The notes beneath the pieces were generated by a model. It saw only the letters and a program-made list of their open reading frames with translations. It did no database searches and had not been told where the DNA came from. A program made the translations under genes and the position numbers. Of a stretch of 64,000 nt of DNA, positions 46,807-58,459 are shown piece after piece; position 1 is the stretch's first letter, and every line of letters starts with the position of its first letter. Origin of the DNA: Apricaphanius iberus. Lineage: Eukaryota; Chordata; Actinopteri; Cyprinodontiformes; Aphaniidae. Location of the stretch: NCBI GenBank assembly GCA_028564705.1, contig JAPXFQ010001507.1, forward strand, positions 124,001-188,000. The letters run 5' to 3'.

Positions 46807-47605
46807 AGTTTTTTTATTTACCTATAAATGGGCTGTGAAACTGTTAGCCGATCAGAGCTGTTGAGCACTAGCGACTAGGGAAGGGAACATTCTCATGCTT
46901 CGGAGGCTAAGGCCAGGTAGAGAGCCAGAAGAAAGAGGTTTGGACTTTTTTTTCAAAATACAGTTTTTTCAACGGCTTCTGGAAAATCACGTACCCTACC
47001 TTTAAGCAAAGGATATAAACAAATGTGTTTTAAAAACGAGGGAATTTTTGGAGCACTACTAATGGTTAACCCCCTAATGATTAGTGTTACCGCCTTTGGC
47101 AGAAATTCAGTAAGACGTTTCTTGCAGCTAGCTACATATTTCTAACCTCAAGCTGGGGAACCATTTCCCCCACTCCTCACATTTGCCTATAAAATGTTTT
47201 AGGTTTTTTTTGCATTTACACCTCATCTCAGTCACCCCACAGCATCTAAAAAGCATAAACATCCTGACTTTCAGTTAGTTTTCACCCAATCCATGGTGGA
47301 TTTACTTGCATACTGCTGGATTTAAAATGTATTTAATATTATCCTTGAATGTAGATTAACTCCAATGTCCAATTAACTCCGTTATTTCCAAGAAGAGAGG
47401 GTCCAGCCTTCCCCCAGCAGGGTCGCACCATTTTGGCATCTAATTCAAAAGGTAAAGAAAGAAAAAAAAAGCCACACACAGACAGCTGTTCTGTATATTG
47501 CCAATCATACCTGTAAGCGCTGTTCCATTCCCAGAAGGAAATGGACGCTTCGAACAGGGCAGATCTTTTTATTAACAAGGAGAATTATCCAGTACCAGCC
47601 CAACC

Positions 47606-47760
47606 TCCCCTCACAGACACACAAACAAAATAACTTTCATCAGGGTTCTGTTAATTAGATCACAGTTCAAAGCCCTTCCTTCCCGTCACATACATACGAA
47701 CAAAAGAAAGACCTTCATCAGGATTCTGCTAAAAAGATCACAGTATGACGTCCTTCCTTT
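47606..47760. repeat. 78-bp diverged tandem duplication
   Basis: 'TTTCATCAGGGTTCTG' (47636) and 'CTTCATCAGGATTCTG' (47714) mark two copies with period 78. Each runs from a CCTCACA/CGTCACA start to 'AGATCACAG' and 'CCTTCCTT'. A second, looser pair of 'GGCTGCTGGG'-type blocks follows at about 47860 and 47920. Confidence 0.7.
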
Positions 47761-49453
47761 AACAACAGTTTTGTTTGATGCTTTGTTTAAGTTGAGCCTG
47801 CTGTTCTATGGAGGTCCTGTTAGGAATGTAAGAATTATTTACAACATGACATTCTTCTTTACAATTGATAGGCTGCTGGGCTATGAGGGAAGTTGAAATC
47901 ACCTCTTCAAAATCCTGTTTACACTGGATAAGCTGCTGGGATGCAATTCACCTTTCACAGATTTTACTTAGTTGTATACATATTTATTATTTTATACATC
48001 AATGCTTTGCATAAATGGTATGTTGCAAGGTTCATTTCTACTTTTGCTTGAGTTTTTTTCTCACTTGGTCTCACATATTATTTAAGGTTGTGAAACATGT
48101 TCCTACACCTGCCATTGGATGCCAATAGTCAAGGTCAGATCTTTAACCTTGCTTCCAGCTGGCACCGTAAGGGGGTGGTAGGGTTTTGCAGGCCAAATGG
48201 AGACAAGAGTCATGGAACATATATAAACAGGAGGAATGCAGGAAAGAAAGAAAAAACTCTACTCCGAAGGTTAACTACTGTCCCGTGTTTCCTTTCTTTT
48301 ATGGATGATGGCTTTTACTGGGGTTTAGTGGAGTCTCAAAGCCTTTGAAATGCTGTGACATTTTCAAGACTGATGTAACTAACTTCATTTCCCATCTGTT
48401 ATTAAATTTCTTTAAATTGGGACATAATATGTTGGTTCTTGAGCTATTTTAGCCTTTCTTATCTTGTCAGACAGGTTATACTTAAGTGATTCCTCTATTC
48501 TGCAGGTTTATCAATAATCAGACTTGGGTTTGACTGGCAAAATTAAAATCAGCTTTCCAAAGAAATGTGGTTAGTGGTCGAAAAAACACATTCAAGTAAT
48601 TAAACAAGCAAAGGCAATGACTTTAACCAGGTCAAATAGGGCCAAATTGTTTTGTATAGCTTTTTCCCTCATAAATAAAATCATCAATTGAGAATTGCTT
48701 TTTATTTTTGCTCAGATTATTTTTTGTCTTAATAAAATATGTTAGATTTAGGTGTGACAAAATGGGGCAGAAAAGGCTTTACATGGATGGGTATTTAATC
48801 AAGCTAGAAATTATTAATTTCTGGCAACAGAACAAAACATGTCATCTATTGTCCTAACTGAAAAGATGAAATAAAACAAAAAAAACAAAGACAAATATCT
48901 ATAAAATATAGCAATGAGCGGGATCAGGTTCTAAACAAACACTATACAACTGTCTATACAAGTAACTATACAAGTGTCAAAGTCAGGTCCGACATAATTA
49001 AATGGTCATGAATGAACATTAACATTTATCATTAACTAATGAAATATTATTGAAAATAAGTTGTTTTTTTTTGCACTGGGAATGGTTCACTTATTTCCTC
49101 CAGATTGTTTTATGTACTATTAGCACTAGTACACAGTCCGAGACTGTATGCTGGTCTGCTACCTGTCTCAATTCATCAGCTGGTCTATTTGTTTGGTGTC
49201 AACTTTTATTGTTCCATTCCTTCGGTGTGTTTGCCTTAATGTCTCTGTGTAGTTCTCATTTTAATTCTTCTCTATTCAAATCATTGTAGAAATTCCACAG
49301 ATTTGTAAGATTAAGTCAACAACAGCATATTATGCTTACAGATAACCTACAGTAGAACAACAATACTGCTTGGCATTTTAGGAAATAACCATAGTTTCAG
49401 CTCATTAATTTTCCGTGTCAGTTAAAAGAAATTTTGCTGTGTGTCTAATCGTA
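47761..49453. other. unassigned AT-rich DNA
   Basis: No gene or named repeat recognised. Frames such as 48097-48348 have no motif. Confidence 0.4.
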
Positions 49454-49931
49454 CACTCAAAAAATAATAAAAATTAAAAAACTTAAAAACACTTGCTGGA
49501 TGAACATAATAAAATTATTTAAATTGCGTATATAATAACACATTTGACTTCATTTCCAGTGTTAACTAAAATGATTATAATATTATAAAGACCTGCCAAT
49601 TCCCTTTTTTCATAAAAAAATGATGGAAATGAATAACTGAAAAATGATCATCATGTTTAGTTAACACTGGAAATTGAGTCATATGTGTTATTACATTTAA
49701 GCTTTCTGAGTTATAGTGTAGCAGATTAGTTAATGCAGGTGCTCAGAAAAGAGAGGTCCTTTTCTGAGTTCAAGTCCCATCCCCTGCTTTTTATTTTTGA
49801 GCCTTCTAGCATTACATTTAGTTCACGAAACAAAATTCATTATTGCTAAATCAACCCAAATCAGTTGGGTGGAAATGATTTACATAATTTCATTATGTTC
49901 ACCCAGCAGGTTTTTTTTTTTTTTTTGAGTG
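49454..49931. mobile_element. fold-back TA-flanked MITE
   Basis: It starts CACTCAAAAAA and ends with the inverse TTTTTTGAGTG, with TA on both sides. Arms continue inward: 'CTGGATGAACATAATAAAAT' (49497) pairs with the inverse of 'TTTCATTATGTTCACCCAG' (49889). A second inner pair of arms lies at 49528-49575 and 49647-49693 (about 45 bp, around 'CCAGTGTTAACTAAA'). The ends resemble a common teleost 'CACTCAAAAAA' MITE. A tRNA-like insertion sits in the right half. Confidence 0.8.
49700..49810 (+). mobile_element. tRNA-like retroposon insertion with 10-bp TSDs
   Basis: ATTACATTTA occurs at 49690-49699 and 49811-49820 around 111 bp. The insert has an A-box-like 'TAGCAGATTAGTTAATGC', a hairpin CTCAGAAAAG/CTTTTCTGAG, and a B-box-like 'GAGTTCAAGTCCC', then a T-rich end. 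Size and layout fit a tRNA-derived retroposed sequence. The 10-bp stem is too long for a normal anticodon arm, so it is not an active tRNA gene. Confidence 0.6.
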
Positions 49932-51539
49932 TACACATTTTTACCATGGTGAAGTACCTTGGATCTGCAGTTCTGGGAAAGAAATGCCAAGTCTTGGCTT
50001 CATGATAGCATCTACACGTCCAGCGGCAGCGGTCAGGATAAAATAGGCTTTACTCAGCACCAATTTAATCCTGCTAAGAGCTGCTGTCTTGCAGCATTTC
50101 CATCCTTCATGGGAAAAGGCCACAGGAGAAGGTCGATACACAGAGGGGATGCTGAGCTTATTATTAAAATGGTTACCTTTCATTAGCTGTGATGATCAGG
50201 GCAAATAAAAGTTTCAATTTATCCTAACGATTTTATTTTAAAACCAATATTTTAATTGGATTAAACTGCTACATTTTATAATAAAGAATAGGGTGTGACT
50301 GTTCAATAAATGTAAATAGACAATGTGTAAATGTAGGTGTTTAGTATTAACAATTATAATTTGTAATTTTCCATCAGCAATTAGTGATCCTCTGAAAATG
50401 CAGCTCCTTACAGCCATGGGTTCCATTTTCGACTGTGAAGTGGCAGATACAGCCTGGATTATTAGTCACTCAGTAGCATTTGTGAATCATTTTTCTCCTG
50501 TGTGCCTCTAATTATTTCTAATTAGGAGTCCCAACATAAAGCCTAGATGGCACTGTTAAGAGGCTGATAAAAAGTTAAATATATATTTTGTGTTATTTAA
50601 TCAATGTATTGATCCCTCTCTCATTATAAACACCTGAGATGGCCTGAAGGAGCCAGCACACACATATCTAATCTAAACCGCCTATCCAAACCAAATCCAG
50701 GTGGATCATAGGCGTTTCATCAGTAAACTTATTAATATTTATAAATTAATTTGACACATTTTTTAACCTGAGTTAGCAAACAGCTTGACTCTTGTGTAAA
50801 ATAATCACTGCTGCATGGGAGGTTCATTAAGCCTCAGAGTAATCCCAGCATTCAATCCACCTGCCTTGGCAAAGTTCTCTAACCAAATCTGTTCTCTTTC
50901 TAAACTATAGTGACATCTGAATACCAAAGCAACTGCCCCCACTGTTGTTTGTCTTGCCATCTTGTTCATTAAAAGGAGCTGCATGACTGCAAACCAATAA
51001 AATACATGATCAAACATAGGTAAACATTATTTTCTATGCAGTGCTTAACCAGATGCATTGTTGGCACACTTCCGCGAAAATGGTGATATTAGCAGTGCGA
51101 GAATTGCTTGTTTCTTATACCTTGAATATGGTTTAAAATAAGGTTAAAAATGTATGCTTAAATATGTTTTACATGATTTATTTTTGTAAATTTCACTTAA
51201 TTTTTCTATAATAAGGACAATCACACATTTTTGTACATACAAAGTTGGGCCAGTACTTCCAAATGGTTTACGTGTGATACAGTTAATCTTTGTTTTATGA
51301 CTATGAAAATCATAATTAGTCCTTGTCCTTCATGGCCTAAAAAGGGAAAGATGAATTTGACTGCTAGGATTAGGCATAACTTTATCATTGCTAATAATAA
51401 CGCAGATTCTCTAATAGCAATGACATCTCAGTGGTTCAAATATTTTAGGCAGCAAATAAACCCTGTGTCCTTAAAGCTGTGTCCAAAGTTAACATAAAGG
51501 GACATAGGTAACCAATTTGACCAGTGACAAATTGTGATG
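49932..51539. other. unassigned AT-rich DNA
   Basis: No gene or repeat recognised. No frame with a known motif. Confidence 0.4.
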
Positions 51540-51860
51540 ACTTTATTGCTGAGTCACGACATCTCCGAAACTGCACCTCTCGTGGTGTGTTCTCCCTCTA
51601 CAGGGATTAGGACCTTACAAAAGTAGTCAGAGAAAACTGGAGTGATGAAACAGGAACAGGGTCAGCTAAACTTCATTGATTTACATGAGGATCCAAGGCT
51701 GGCACACGTGGTCCAACCCGAGAAAAATGGTACTGCATCTTAAAACGATGGTAAATTAATGGTGGTTTGATGGATACACAGTTGATCGAAGTTGCAGATA
51801 GGCCAGGGTGTCCATGCTGGTATTACTGTAAGGTCTGACTAGTTCTGTAAAGCAGTAGTT
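51540..51860 (+). pseudogene. Tc1-type transposase fragment, N-terminal half
   Basis: It matches from 'GTCACGACATCTCCGAAAC' and 'CGTGGTGTGTTCTCC' through 'CAAGGCTGGCACACGTGGTC' to 'CAGGGTGTCCATGCTG' of a Tc1 family whose intact members read ISRTTRRTSRCVF-type, then WS, PTRATVAQ and later RPGCPC. Here several stops and deletions occur. It is a different Tc1 lineage from those at 4211, 9069, 55260 and 57106. Confidence 0.6.
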
Positions 51861-52187
51861 TGTGTCTTGCAGGATCAACATTGTTTTATAAAAACTGCTG
51901 TCTTAAAACACTTAATAAGTATATATCTGGTGGAATACATAGAGCTGTATTATATTGCTAGGTTCTAACTGAGTAAATTCAATAATAATGTCTTTTTTTG
52001 GTTTTTTTCCCCTTTGACATCTATGCTTGGGCTAGCCTTACTAACAACCATTGGGCGCATGTCTCTGGGTCACTTTTTCCTTTTGTCTCTCATTTTTTCA
52101 TGCCTTACTGTTGCAATTTTGTCTAAACTTACTGAACCTAATTTTTGTACCTGTAAACAAGCCATTTAACACTCGTGTTAACCACCT

Positions 52188-52484
52188 GGTGGTAGTTATT
52201 ATCGGTATCGGTTAAAGTTAACCGATACTTTAAATGTGTAAACTTTGCAATAAATTCAGTGAAAAGTTTTATTTTTCAATTGAAATTTTTTGTTTTGTGG
52301 TCATTTATATTAAGATTTTTTTAATCTAATTGACCATCATTTAATAAGAATGTTCTTTCAATTCATTACATTGTTTTTGTGAGGTAGAAGTATCGGTATT
52401 GGTACTCGATATCGGTAAGTACTCAAATCCAAGTATCTGTATCGTATCGGTTTGAAAAACGTGTTGTCGTTGCATCCCTAGTTT
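52188..52484. mobile_element. hAT-type non-autonomous element end
   Basis: It is rich in TATCGGTATCGG motifs and ends 'GTTGCATCCCTAG', the inverse of a CTAGGGATGCA hAT-type terminus. The left terminus is missing or too diverged to recognise. Confidence 0.5.
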
Positions 52485-52951
52485 CAACTTACTAAATGGA
52501 AAAAGGCGTCAGTTGACCAATTTTCTTGTTATATGAGAAAATTAACAGACTTGTGTTGGCTGAAAAGTAAAGATTCTGTCAGTTGTAGCTCTATTACAGA
52601 CAGTGTTGCAACAGTTACTTTGGAAAAGTAATATGATTACTGACTACTGAGTATCGCATCCAAAAGTAAGTTAGTTACTTTAATTATTACTTTATTTTAA
52701 AAGTAACTAATTCAATTACAAGTTACTTTATTAGTTACTTTCAGCAGCTCCCAGTAACACTCCCCCCTACCTCAAGATAAACACAATGATCAGTTTTGCC
52801 AATACTCACTTTATTGGAAGCTCTTTTTACAGTAAGGCCAAAAATATACTTGTTTTTTAACCTCACATTGACACCAGCAACTATGAAGGGATAATCTTGT
52901 TTTATTTTCTTATTTAACTCAGACTGGTAGGGAGGACTATTACCTGTAGCT

Positions 52952-52986
52952 GACATGTTTTGGCGAATCGCTGCCGCCTTCATCAG
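52952..52986 (-). ncRNA. hammerhead-like core, left arm
   Basis: Minus strand: CTGATGA, then stem II GGCG-(9)-CGCC, then AAAAC ATGTC. The stem is intact, but the invariant G of GAAAC is A, which should abolish cleavage. GTC is the expected cleavage triplet. Confidence 0.5.
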
Positions 52987-52995
52987 AGCTGTCCT

Positions 52996-53030
52996 CTGAT
53001 GAAGGCGGCAGCGATTCATCGAAACATGTC
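52996..53030 (+). ncRNA. hammerhead-like core, right arm
   Basis: Plus strand: CTGATGA, then a stem II region whose 3' side reads CATC instead of CGCC, then GAAAC ATGTC. All core bases are present, stem II is damaged, stem III is minimal (ACATGT) and GTC is the expected cleavage triplet. Flanking 'CTGTCCT' and 'AGATACAGG' could form an imperfect stem I. Confidence 0.55.
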
Positions 53031-53547
53031 AGATACAGGTTAATATTCCTCCCTACCAGTCTGAGTTAAATGAGAACATAAAACAAGATCATAATATTAT
53101 ACTCAGAAAGAACATACCAAAGAGTTATGAAGGGATAAGCTGCGTCTTGGTGACGTATTTGCTTGCTCACTGCACGTACTAATGGAGAGTCCCACTAGGG
53201 GGCAGAGTAGGCCTACAGAGCACAGAACTCAGACTCAGGCCAAAACAAATATGGCAACCACAAAGGAGATTATCAGCTTTTTTGGCAGCAGCGTTGTTGA
53301 TGGTATAGGACCATATTTTCCACTATCGTTGCATGTTTTCTTGATGTTTTTGCCACCATGTACCAAATATATATTTTTGCTCAAGAAAATTACAAAAATA
53401 GTAACGTACAGTGGCTTGAACAAGTAACTTTAATCTTATTACCTGTATGGAAATAGTAAGGCGTTAGATAAGTCGTTACTGAAAAAGTGGTCATATTAAG
53501 AGTAACACGCTACTAAGTAACGCATTACCGTTATCACTGGTTACAGA

Positions 53548-54188
53548 TGGCTGATGGAGAAAGTTGGAAAAGTAGGTTCACACTTGAAAGAAAGAAACTA
53601 GATGAATGTTAAGTAGGCAAATATGTTTGAACCTTCTTTCGGATAATTCCTGCATGAGATAATATTTTTCAGTTGGCAAGAAATGATTCAACCCCAACTG
53701 ATGCAATAATTGGCTTGCTGATACAGTCTGTGGTCACGGAAAGGATGTTAGTTTGTAGATAAAAGATTAACTCAATTGTATTTTCAAGCATAGAAAACAT
53801 AACAATTTCAAAAAATACCAAAATATGGTAGAGAACTGTCACAAGACATTATTAAAAAAATGGAATAAAAGTGACGAAGATATGTAGCCGGTAAAATAGT
53901 CCTGAACGATCGGTATCGGCATTCACTTAAACATTTGGGCAAGTCAAAAATAGGAAAGGAACAGATGAACTGACAGATATATATTACTGTGAATGAGTAG
54001 CAATTACACATGAAGACTGTGAAGGCAATTTAAGGTATCGGTTCTGGCAAGCATTATGGACACCTTGAAATGTGACGTCACACACCCAAGCCCCTGACCC
54101 CCATCTACAGTCTGGAGGGAAGAAAGACCTAGAACCCCCACTGCCTAACATTGTTGTTAACTGACAGTTGTCAACAGATCAGCGCAAC
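53548..54188. other. unassigned DNA
   Basis: A short 'GATCGGTATCGGCATTC' piece near 53907 resembles hAT subterminal sequence. Nothing else was recognised. Confidence 0.35.
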
Positions 54189-54393
54189 ATGGCGGCTAAG
54201 GAAAAATCTATCAGCATGGTTAACATGTGCAGCACTATAGGCTTCAGAAATAGAAGAAAAAAGGACACTTATAATATTTAATAGGTTTCCATCAGACGAA
54301 ATACGCCGCCGTCTATGACTGAGTAAGAGTGGATGATCTATCCATCCAGAGATCCAGTCTAATGAAGGTATCTGCTCATCTCCCACACTGCAG
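54189..54393 (+). pseudogene. THAP-domain exon remnant
   Basis: ATG at 54189 opens MAAKEKSISMVNMCSTIGF and RNRRKKDTYN; after a frameshift come FNRFPSDEIRRRL, a stop, LSKSG, and, shifted again, a segment like DLSIQRSSLMK before a good donor (CAG before GTATGT). CSxxGCxNRRKK followed by FHRFPSDxERRxxW is the start of the C2CH THAP zinc finger. The second zinc cysteine is phenylalanine here, and stops break the frame. THAP fingers occur in P-element, some Kolobok and ISL2EU transposases as well as in host genes, so this is likely the first exon of a transposase. Confidence 0.6.
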
Positions 54394-55259
54394 GTATGTT
54401 GATGTTACTATATATGCCTGTATTGCTTCTGCTGTGTAAAGTTGAGGCATGATGATCAAATAATGTAGATATCTGTAAACTGAACTGGCGACGGTAACAT
54501 CTGAGGAGTTTATACCCATAGCTTGTTAGCTGTTTAAAACGGTCCGGAAGCTAACTCTGCAGGCTAGCTATCTCAGCTTTCTTACATGTTACTGGTTGTA
54601 CAATCGGCTGCCCAATTACGTGTTGGCTGTAAGTTTATTATTTTATTTCTTTATGGGCGCATGTTTATAGTAATAGCTGTGGTTCTGCGCTCAGCCTGAT
54701 AGTGATGTCATTAGCTTGCTGTTCTCTTCACAGAGTGCTAACGCAGCCTGCACTGTGTAAGCTGTCAGTTCGCCGTGAAATTGCTTCATAACTCCGTGAT
54801 GTGTTGTTGTTTTTCGGTTGTGAATATGTCTATGACAGGTCAGTAATCTGGTGAAGTTATAAATAGTGCCCTTTCGGGGGTCAAACTTGCTAAATAGTTT
54901 ATCAGTTGTTGTGACTCATCAAACTGCCGTGTTGATGATCACTCGGTTTAAAAATGTGTTAGAAGAGTCGAGCACTGGGGTTTTCCCAAAAGATTGTATG
55001 CCTTCTTGGTTCTGCTGTGTAAGGTCCAGACATGTTGATCATTTAATTGTAGATTTGTTCTGCATGTAGTTAGCTTTTTGAGTTGACTTTTTTGATTATC
55101 TGAACAAAGATTGTTCAGGCTTTGCATAGCGGCGTGGAAGCTTTTTTCCCTCCAGTGTTGTACGCATGTGCGGAAATACCCGGAATAAAACAATAACATT
55201 CAACGTGTCTATAGCCATAGTAAAACCACTAATCAGTGATTTAAGAAAAAAAAAAGAAA
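54394..55259. other. unassigned DNA downstream of THAP exon
   Basis: No further domain was recognised, although this may be the intron or remainder of the same element. Confidence 0.3.
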
Positions 55260-55694
55260 AAAGAACGGCTTCAGGTTGCAAGGGAGCAAACAGATAGGAC
55301 TCCAGAGCATTGGAAAAGGTTGTGTGGCCTGATGAGTACAGAGGATGGACCTATAGGGTTAAGTGACTACTGCAAAAGCCTTTGGGGTCAGAGGTTTGAT
55401 CTTGGGTTGCTACAGCTGCTCAAGTCTAGGTTCAGCAAAATGATGTGCCCTAGAATGACTAAAGATGACTACCTGAATATATTATATCACAAAGTTATTC
55501 AAACGGTGGATTTTTTTTCTTCACTGATGCTATATTTCCACCTGATGATGACAGGATTCATCAGACTTAAAAAATGTTAAAGAGTGGATCAGGGAACATG
55601 AGCGATCATCTTCCAACATGGGCTCGACACCACACAGTCCGAATCTTAACGGTATTACAAATCTTTGGGATGTACTCTGGAAGCTTTTTTGGAC
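55260..55694 (+). pseudogene. Tc1-type transposase fragment
   Basis: 'GCTTCAGGTTGCAAGGGAGC', 'CAGGATTCATCAGACTTA' and 'GATCAGGGAACATGAGCGAT' are followed by a frame resembling the HTVRILTVLQIFGMYSGS segment, where related Tc1 members have SPDLNPIENLWDVLE. Frames shift repeatedly. It ends where an inverted SINE-like repeat begins. Confidence 0.6.
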
Positions 55695-55860
55695 TGCGGA
55701 AGGAAGCCAGAAGACCCTGAGAGAACCCATGCATGCAACTCTGTGCAGAAAAAAACTCAGATCATGATTTGATCCTCAGATCTTTTTTCTGCAGGGCAAA
55801 AGTGCTAGCAACTCTGTGTACATTTAATTTTTTTTACGCAGCCCTTTCCTTGAAAAAGTT
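55695..55860 (-). mobile_element. tRNA-headed part of the RTE-tailed repeat, inverted
   Basis: 'GGAAGGAAGCCAGA', 'GAGAGAACCCATGCATGC' and 'TTTTTTCTGCAGGGCAAAAG' with 'GCTAGCAACTCTG' are the inverse of the tRNA-like head and the 'CATGTTCTCCCTGTGCATGC' block of the repeat whose tail is seen at 2951-3068. Confidence 0.5.
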
Positions 55861-57105
55861 ATCTCCCTACATCTGTACAGATTCACATTTTCACTTGGCC
55901 TTTAATTAAACTTGTGCAATATTCAAATTGTGTAAATGCTATAATTGTTGGCACGTGGTCATGGATTAAACTCAGATAAAACATTAAAAGTAATGACTAC
56001 AAACTCCTTGATGCAAGTGTTCGGTCAAAAAAGAAAAAAACCCTGGGTTGGTGTAATATTTGTCCTAGCTTTGTTTAAAGGGACTTTTCCAATCAAATGA
56101 CTAGTTTTGCAGGAAGACAACATGTGTTTCATGCTATAAAATATTATTATAAACTTGTTTCTAAAGATAAAACTATTGTTAGTAAATGATTTACAAAGCG
56201 GGTTACTTTGGTTACAGAGATGTTTTTGAAGTCATAGTTACAGTACTGAATGACCATGGTTTTGCTGTTCTAAGGGAAACAAACTTATTTTGTGATATCT
56301 GATGATTTATTAACCTATTTCACATCCGTGCCCAATCCTGACTTAATAATGCAATAACTAAGTCAGGATCGAGCAAGCTTTTTCCACCTTTCCTTGGCTG
56401 ATAGAGGGTTCTTTTGCTTTCTCTCCATGAGAAAACAGTCTTGTGTGACGAGCCACTGAGCTCTACCAGGATTTTGTCTGCAAGCAGCTCGGGAGGGAAG
56501 CAGATGATGGGGAAGTGATTAAGTTGATGAGTATGTATTCTGATAGATGCAGTGGTAAAATAGCTCTAATGATTCATCACTCTTTTGATCACACTTAAGG
56601 AAACGTTTCTCTGTGTGGCGCCATACGAGATAGTATTGCTGCATACAAAAGAGATCCAAAGATAAGTTGTTCAACAGTAACCTTAAATAGACCTCAGGAG
56701 TCTGTGCTTGGTGTGTCATCTCATAACTTTTGATGAAGGTAAGGACATCATTACTGTGCCTGAAAGTGGATGTTGGTTAAAGGCAAGACAATTTTCTTTG
56801 TATAACACATTTTCAGCAATGAGGTAATTCAAAGTGCTATACATGAAAAAGTAATTGGTTACAAACAAAATCTGATACCTCAATCCTAGCATTCAACCTG
56901 AATAATGGATTGTGTCCACTTTCTGAAGCATTCTCATTGGCAATATGAAAGTAAAGTCTGATAGATAAAATTCAAATTTAAGATCAATATGTCAAAATAT
57001 TTTTTCATTGACTAAATCCTTAAGTATTAAAATAGTAAGTTTGAAAATTTAAGTTAATTAAACCTTTTGTTTTAGAAACGAAAGCACTTAAAGATGTTTA
57101 GAAAC
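55861..57105. other. mostly unassigned DNA
   Basis: A LINE-type tail in minus orientation lies at about 56790-56860 ('CTTTGTATAACACATTTTC', 'AATTCAAAGTGCTATACA'). No other feature. Confidence 0.4.
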
Positions 57106-57672
57106 AGGGGCAAAAAAGCATGTGATAGCAACCAAATGTACAAGTTAACTACCTTAAAAAGATGAGGAAAGTCTGTAATTTTTTTTCTCTCATGGGTACA
57201 CTTCAACTGTGAGAGGCAGACTGTGAATTAAATCCAGAAAATCAATTTATAAAGAAAGCATTTGTATAATGGTGGGGAGTATTTAGCACCTACAATCAAT
57301 TCTGACCCTCACAGACCTTACTACTTCTTTCAGAAGCTTTACTATCATCCACTCATTACATGTATTAATGTCACCTGTTTAATCTCCTTATCTGTATATA
57401 AGACACCTGTCCACACCAGTCAGACTCCAACCACCACCTTGGACATAACTAGAGAGCTGTCTAAGGACATCAGGGTAACATTGGTAACAATGCTTGCTTT
57501 TTGCAACACACTACTTTGTCATGGATTAAAATCTGCAGCCCTTGAAAAGTTCCCCTACTTAAGACAGCACATGTCAAGGCCCATCTAATGCAATGTGGTC
57601 AGATGAAACCAAAATATAACTTTGTTATAAACAGCACTTGCCATGTTTAGAGGGGAAAAATTGTTGAGTTGC

Positions 57673-57880
57673 GTCTCAGATAGTAAATGGTAAATCACCT
57701 GCATTTGTATAGCGCTTTTTCAGTCACAGAACCACAAACAGCTTTACACTACATTCAGTTATTAACCAATTCACACACACATTCACATGCGGATATTGGC
57801 AAACTATTACAGTACATTGTAGCCACAGCTGCCCTGGAGCACACCGAGTGAGACAAGGCTGCCTGACACAGGCGCCACCA
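57673..57880 (-). mobile_element. SINE insertion inside Tc1, inverted
   Basis: 'TAAATGGTAAATCACCTGCA', 'TTTGTATAGCGCTTTTTCAG' and 'GTAGCCACAGCTGCCCTGG' are the inverse of the SINE 3' region seen at 36575-36722. About 500 further bp of unassigned DNA lie between it and the resumed Tc1 sequence. Confidence 0.7.
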
Positions 57881-58459
57881 GGCCCTCTGGCGAGTACGCT
57901 TGGGTTGGCTGAGGGAGCGATTCTGATGGGCTACAAGTATGCCTTAGTGGGGGTTACAGTAACATTACACCAACCAATCAGAATGGACATCAAAATACTT
58001 TATTTCCGCTGCTTGTCACCAGTCTAATATGAACTAACAGCACTGTAAATCAACCCATGCCAAAACTTTATTTTCAAACCCTTCACAGGAGAACAAAAAA
58101 CGTTCACTTTAATGCCTAAACCTAAATTTACCGAGTATGTTCTTGGGATATTTGAATGTTACCCTTATGTTTAAACAATATTAATCTTAAAAAAAAAAGT
58201 CAATATCTTATTTAGAAATATCAACTGAAACCACATATGAAGTTACAATTCCGGAGCGAAAAGGGAGGTGTTTGAAGGGGGATGTTCCTTTTTACAAACC
58301 AAAACGCCCCTTTTAGCTGCTGGCCGAATGATACTGCCTCTGATCAACAAAAGCAGGCAACAGGGTGATGTGTCTTGCCCGAGAAAATGATGGTAGTGGG
58401 GAAACATTTCGCCTTGGGGCTGGTTTTCTGCAGGACGACTGATCTGTATTAAGAAAAGT

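Larger units (their letters stand above)
52894..53125. mobile_element. palindromic Penelope-like insertion
   Basis: TATGAAGGGATA at 52882-52893 and 53126-53137 flanks 232 bp. Arms of about 95 bp (52894-52988 and 52994-53091) are inverted copies with a 5-nt loop CTGTC. Each arm runs outward from a hammerhead-like core to 'CCTCCCTACCAGTCTGAGTT' and 'ATAAAACAAGAT'. Arms differ at several sites, so they are separate diverged copies rather than a recent fold-back. Confidence 0.7.
52601..53539. mobile_element. hAT-type non-autonomous element with 8-bp TSD
   Basis: The left end CAGTGTTGCAACAGTTACTT and the right end '...CATTACCGTTATCACTG' give short CAGTG(A/T)T inverted termini. The flanks ATTACAGA (52593-52600) and GTTACAGA (53540-53547) match at 7 of 8 positions, as expected for hAT. 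Subterminal DNA is full of AGTTACTTT/AAAGTAACT motifs. A 232-bp palindrome is inserted inside. The rest encodes nothing recognisable. Confidence 0.75.

Noticed and set aside
46991..47005. 'GTACCCTACCTTTAAG' as the right end of another TTAA element
   Set aside because: Its inverse begins TTAAAGGTAGGG, suggestive of Kolobok, but no matching left end was found.
49717..49787. Active tRNA gene
   Set aside because: Ten-base stem in place of the anticodon arm and no acceptor-stem pairing; better read as a retroposed relic.
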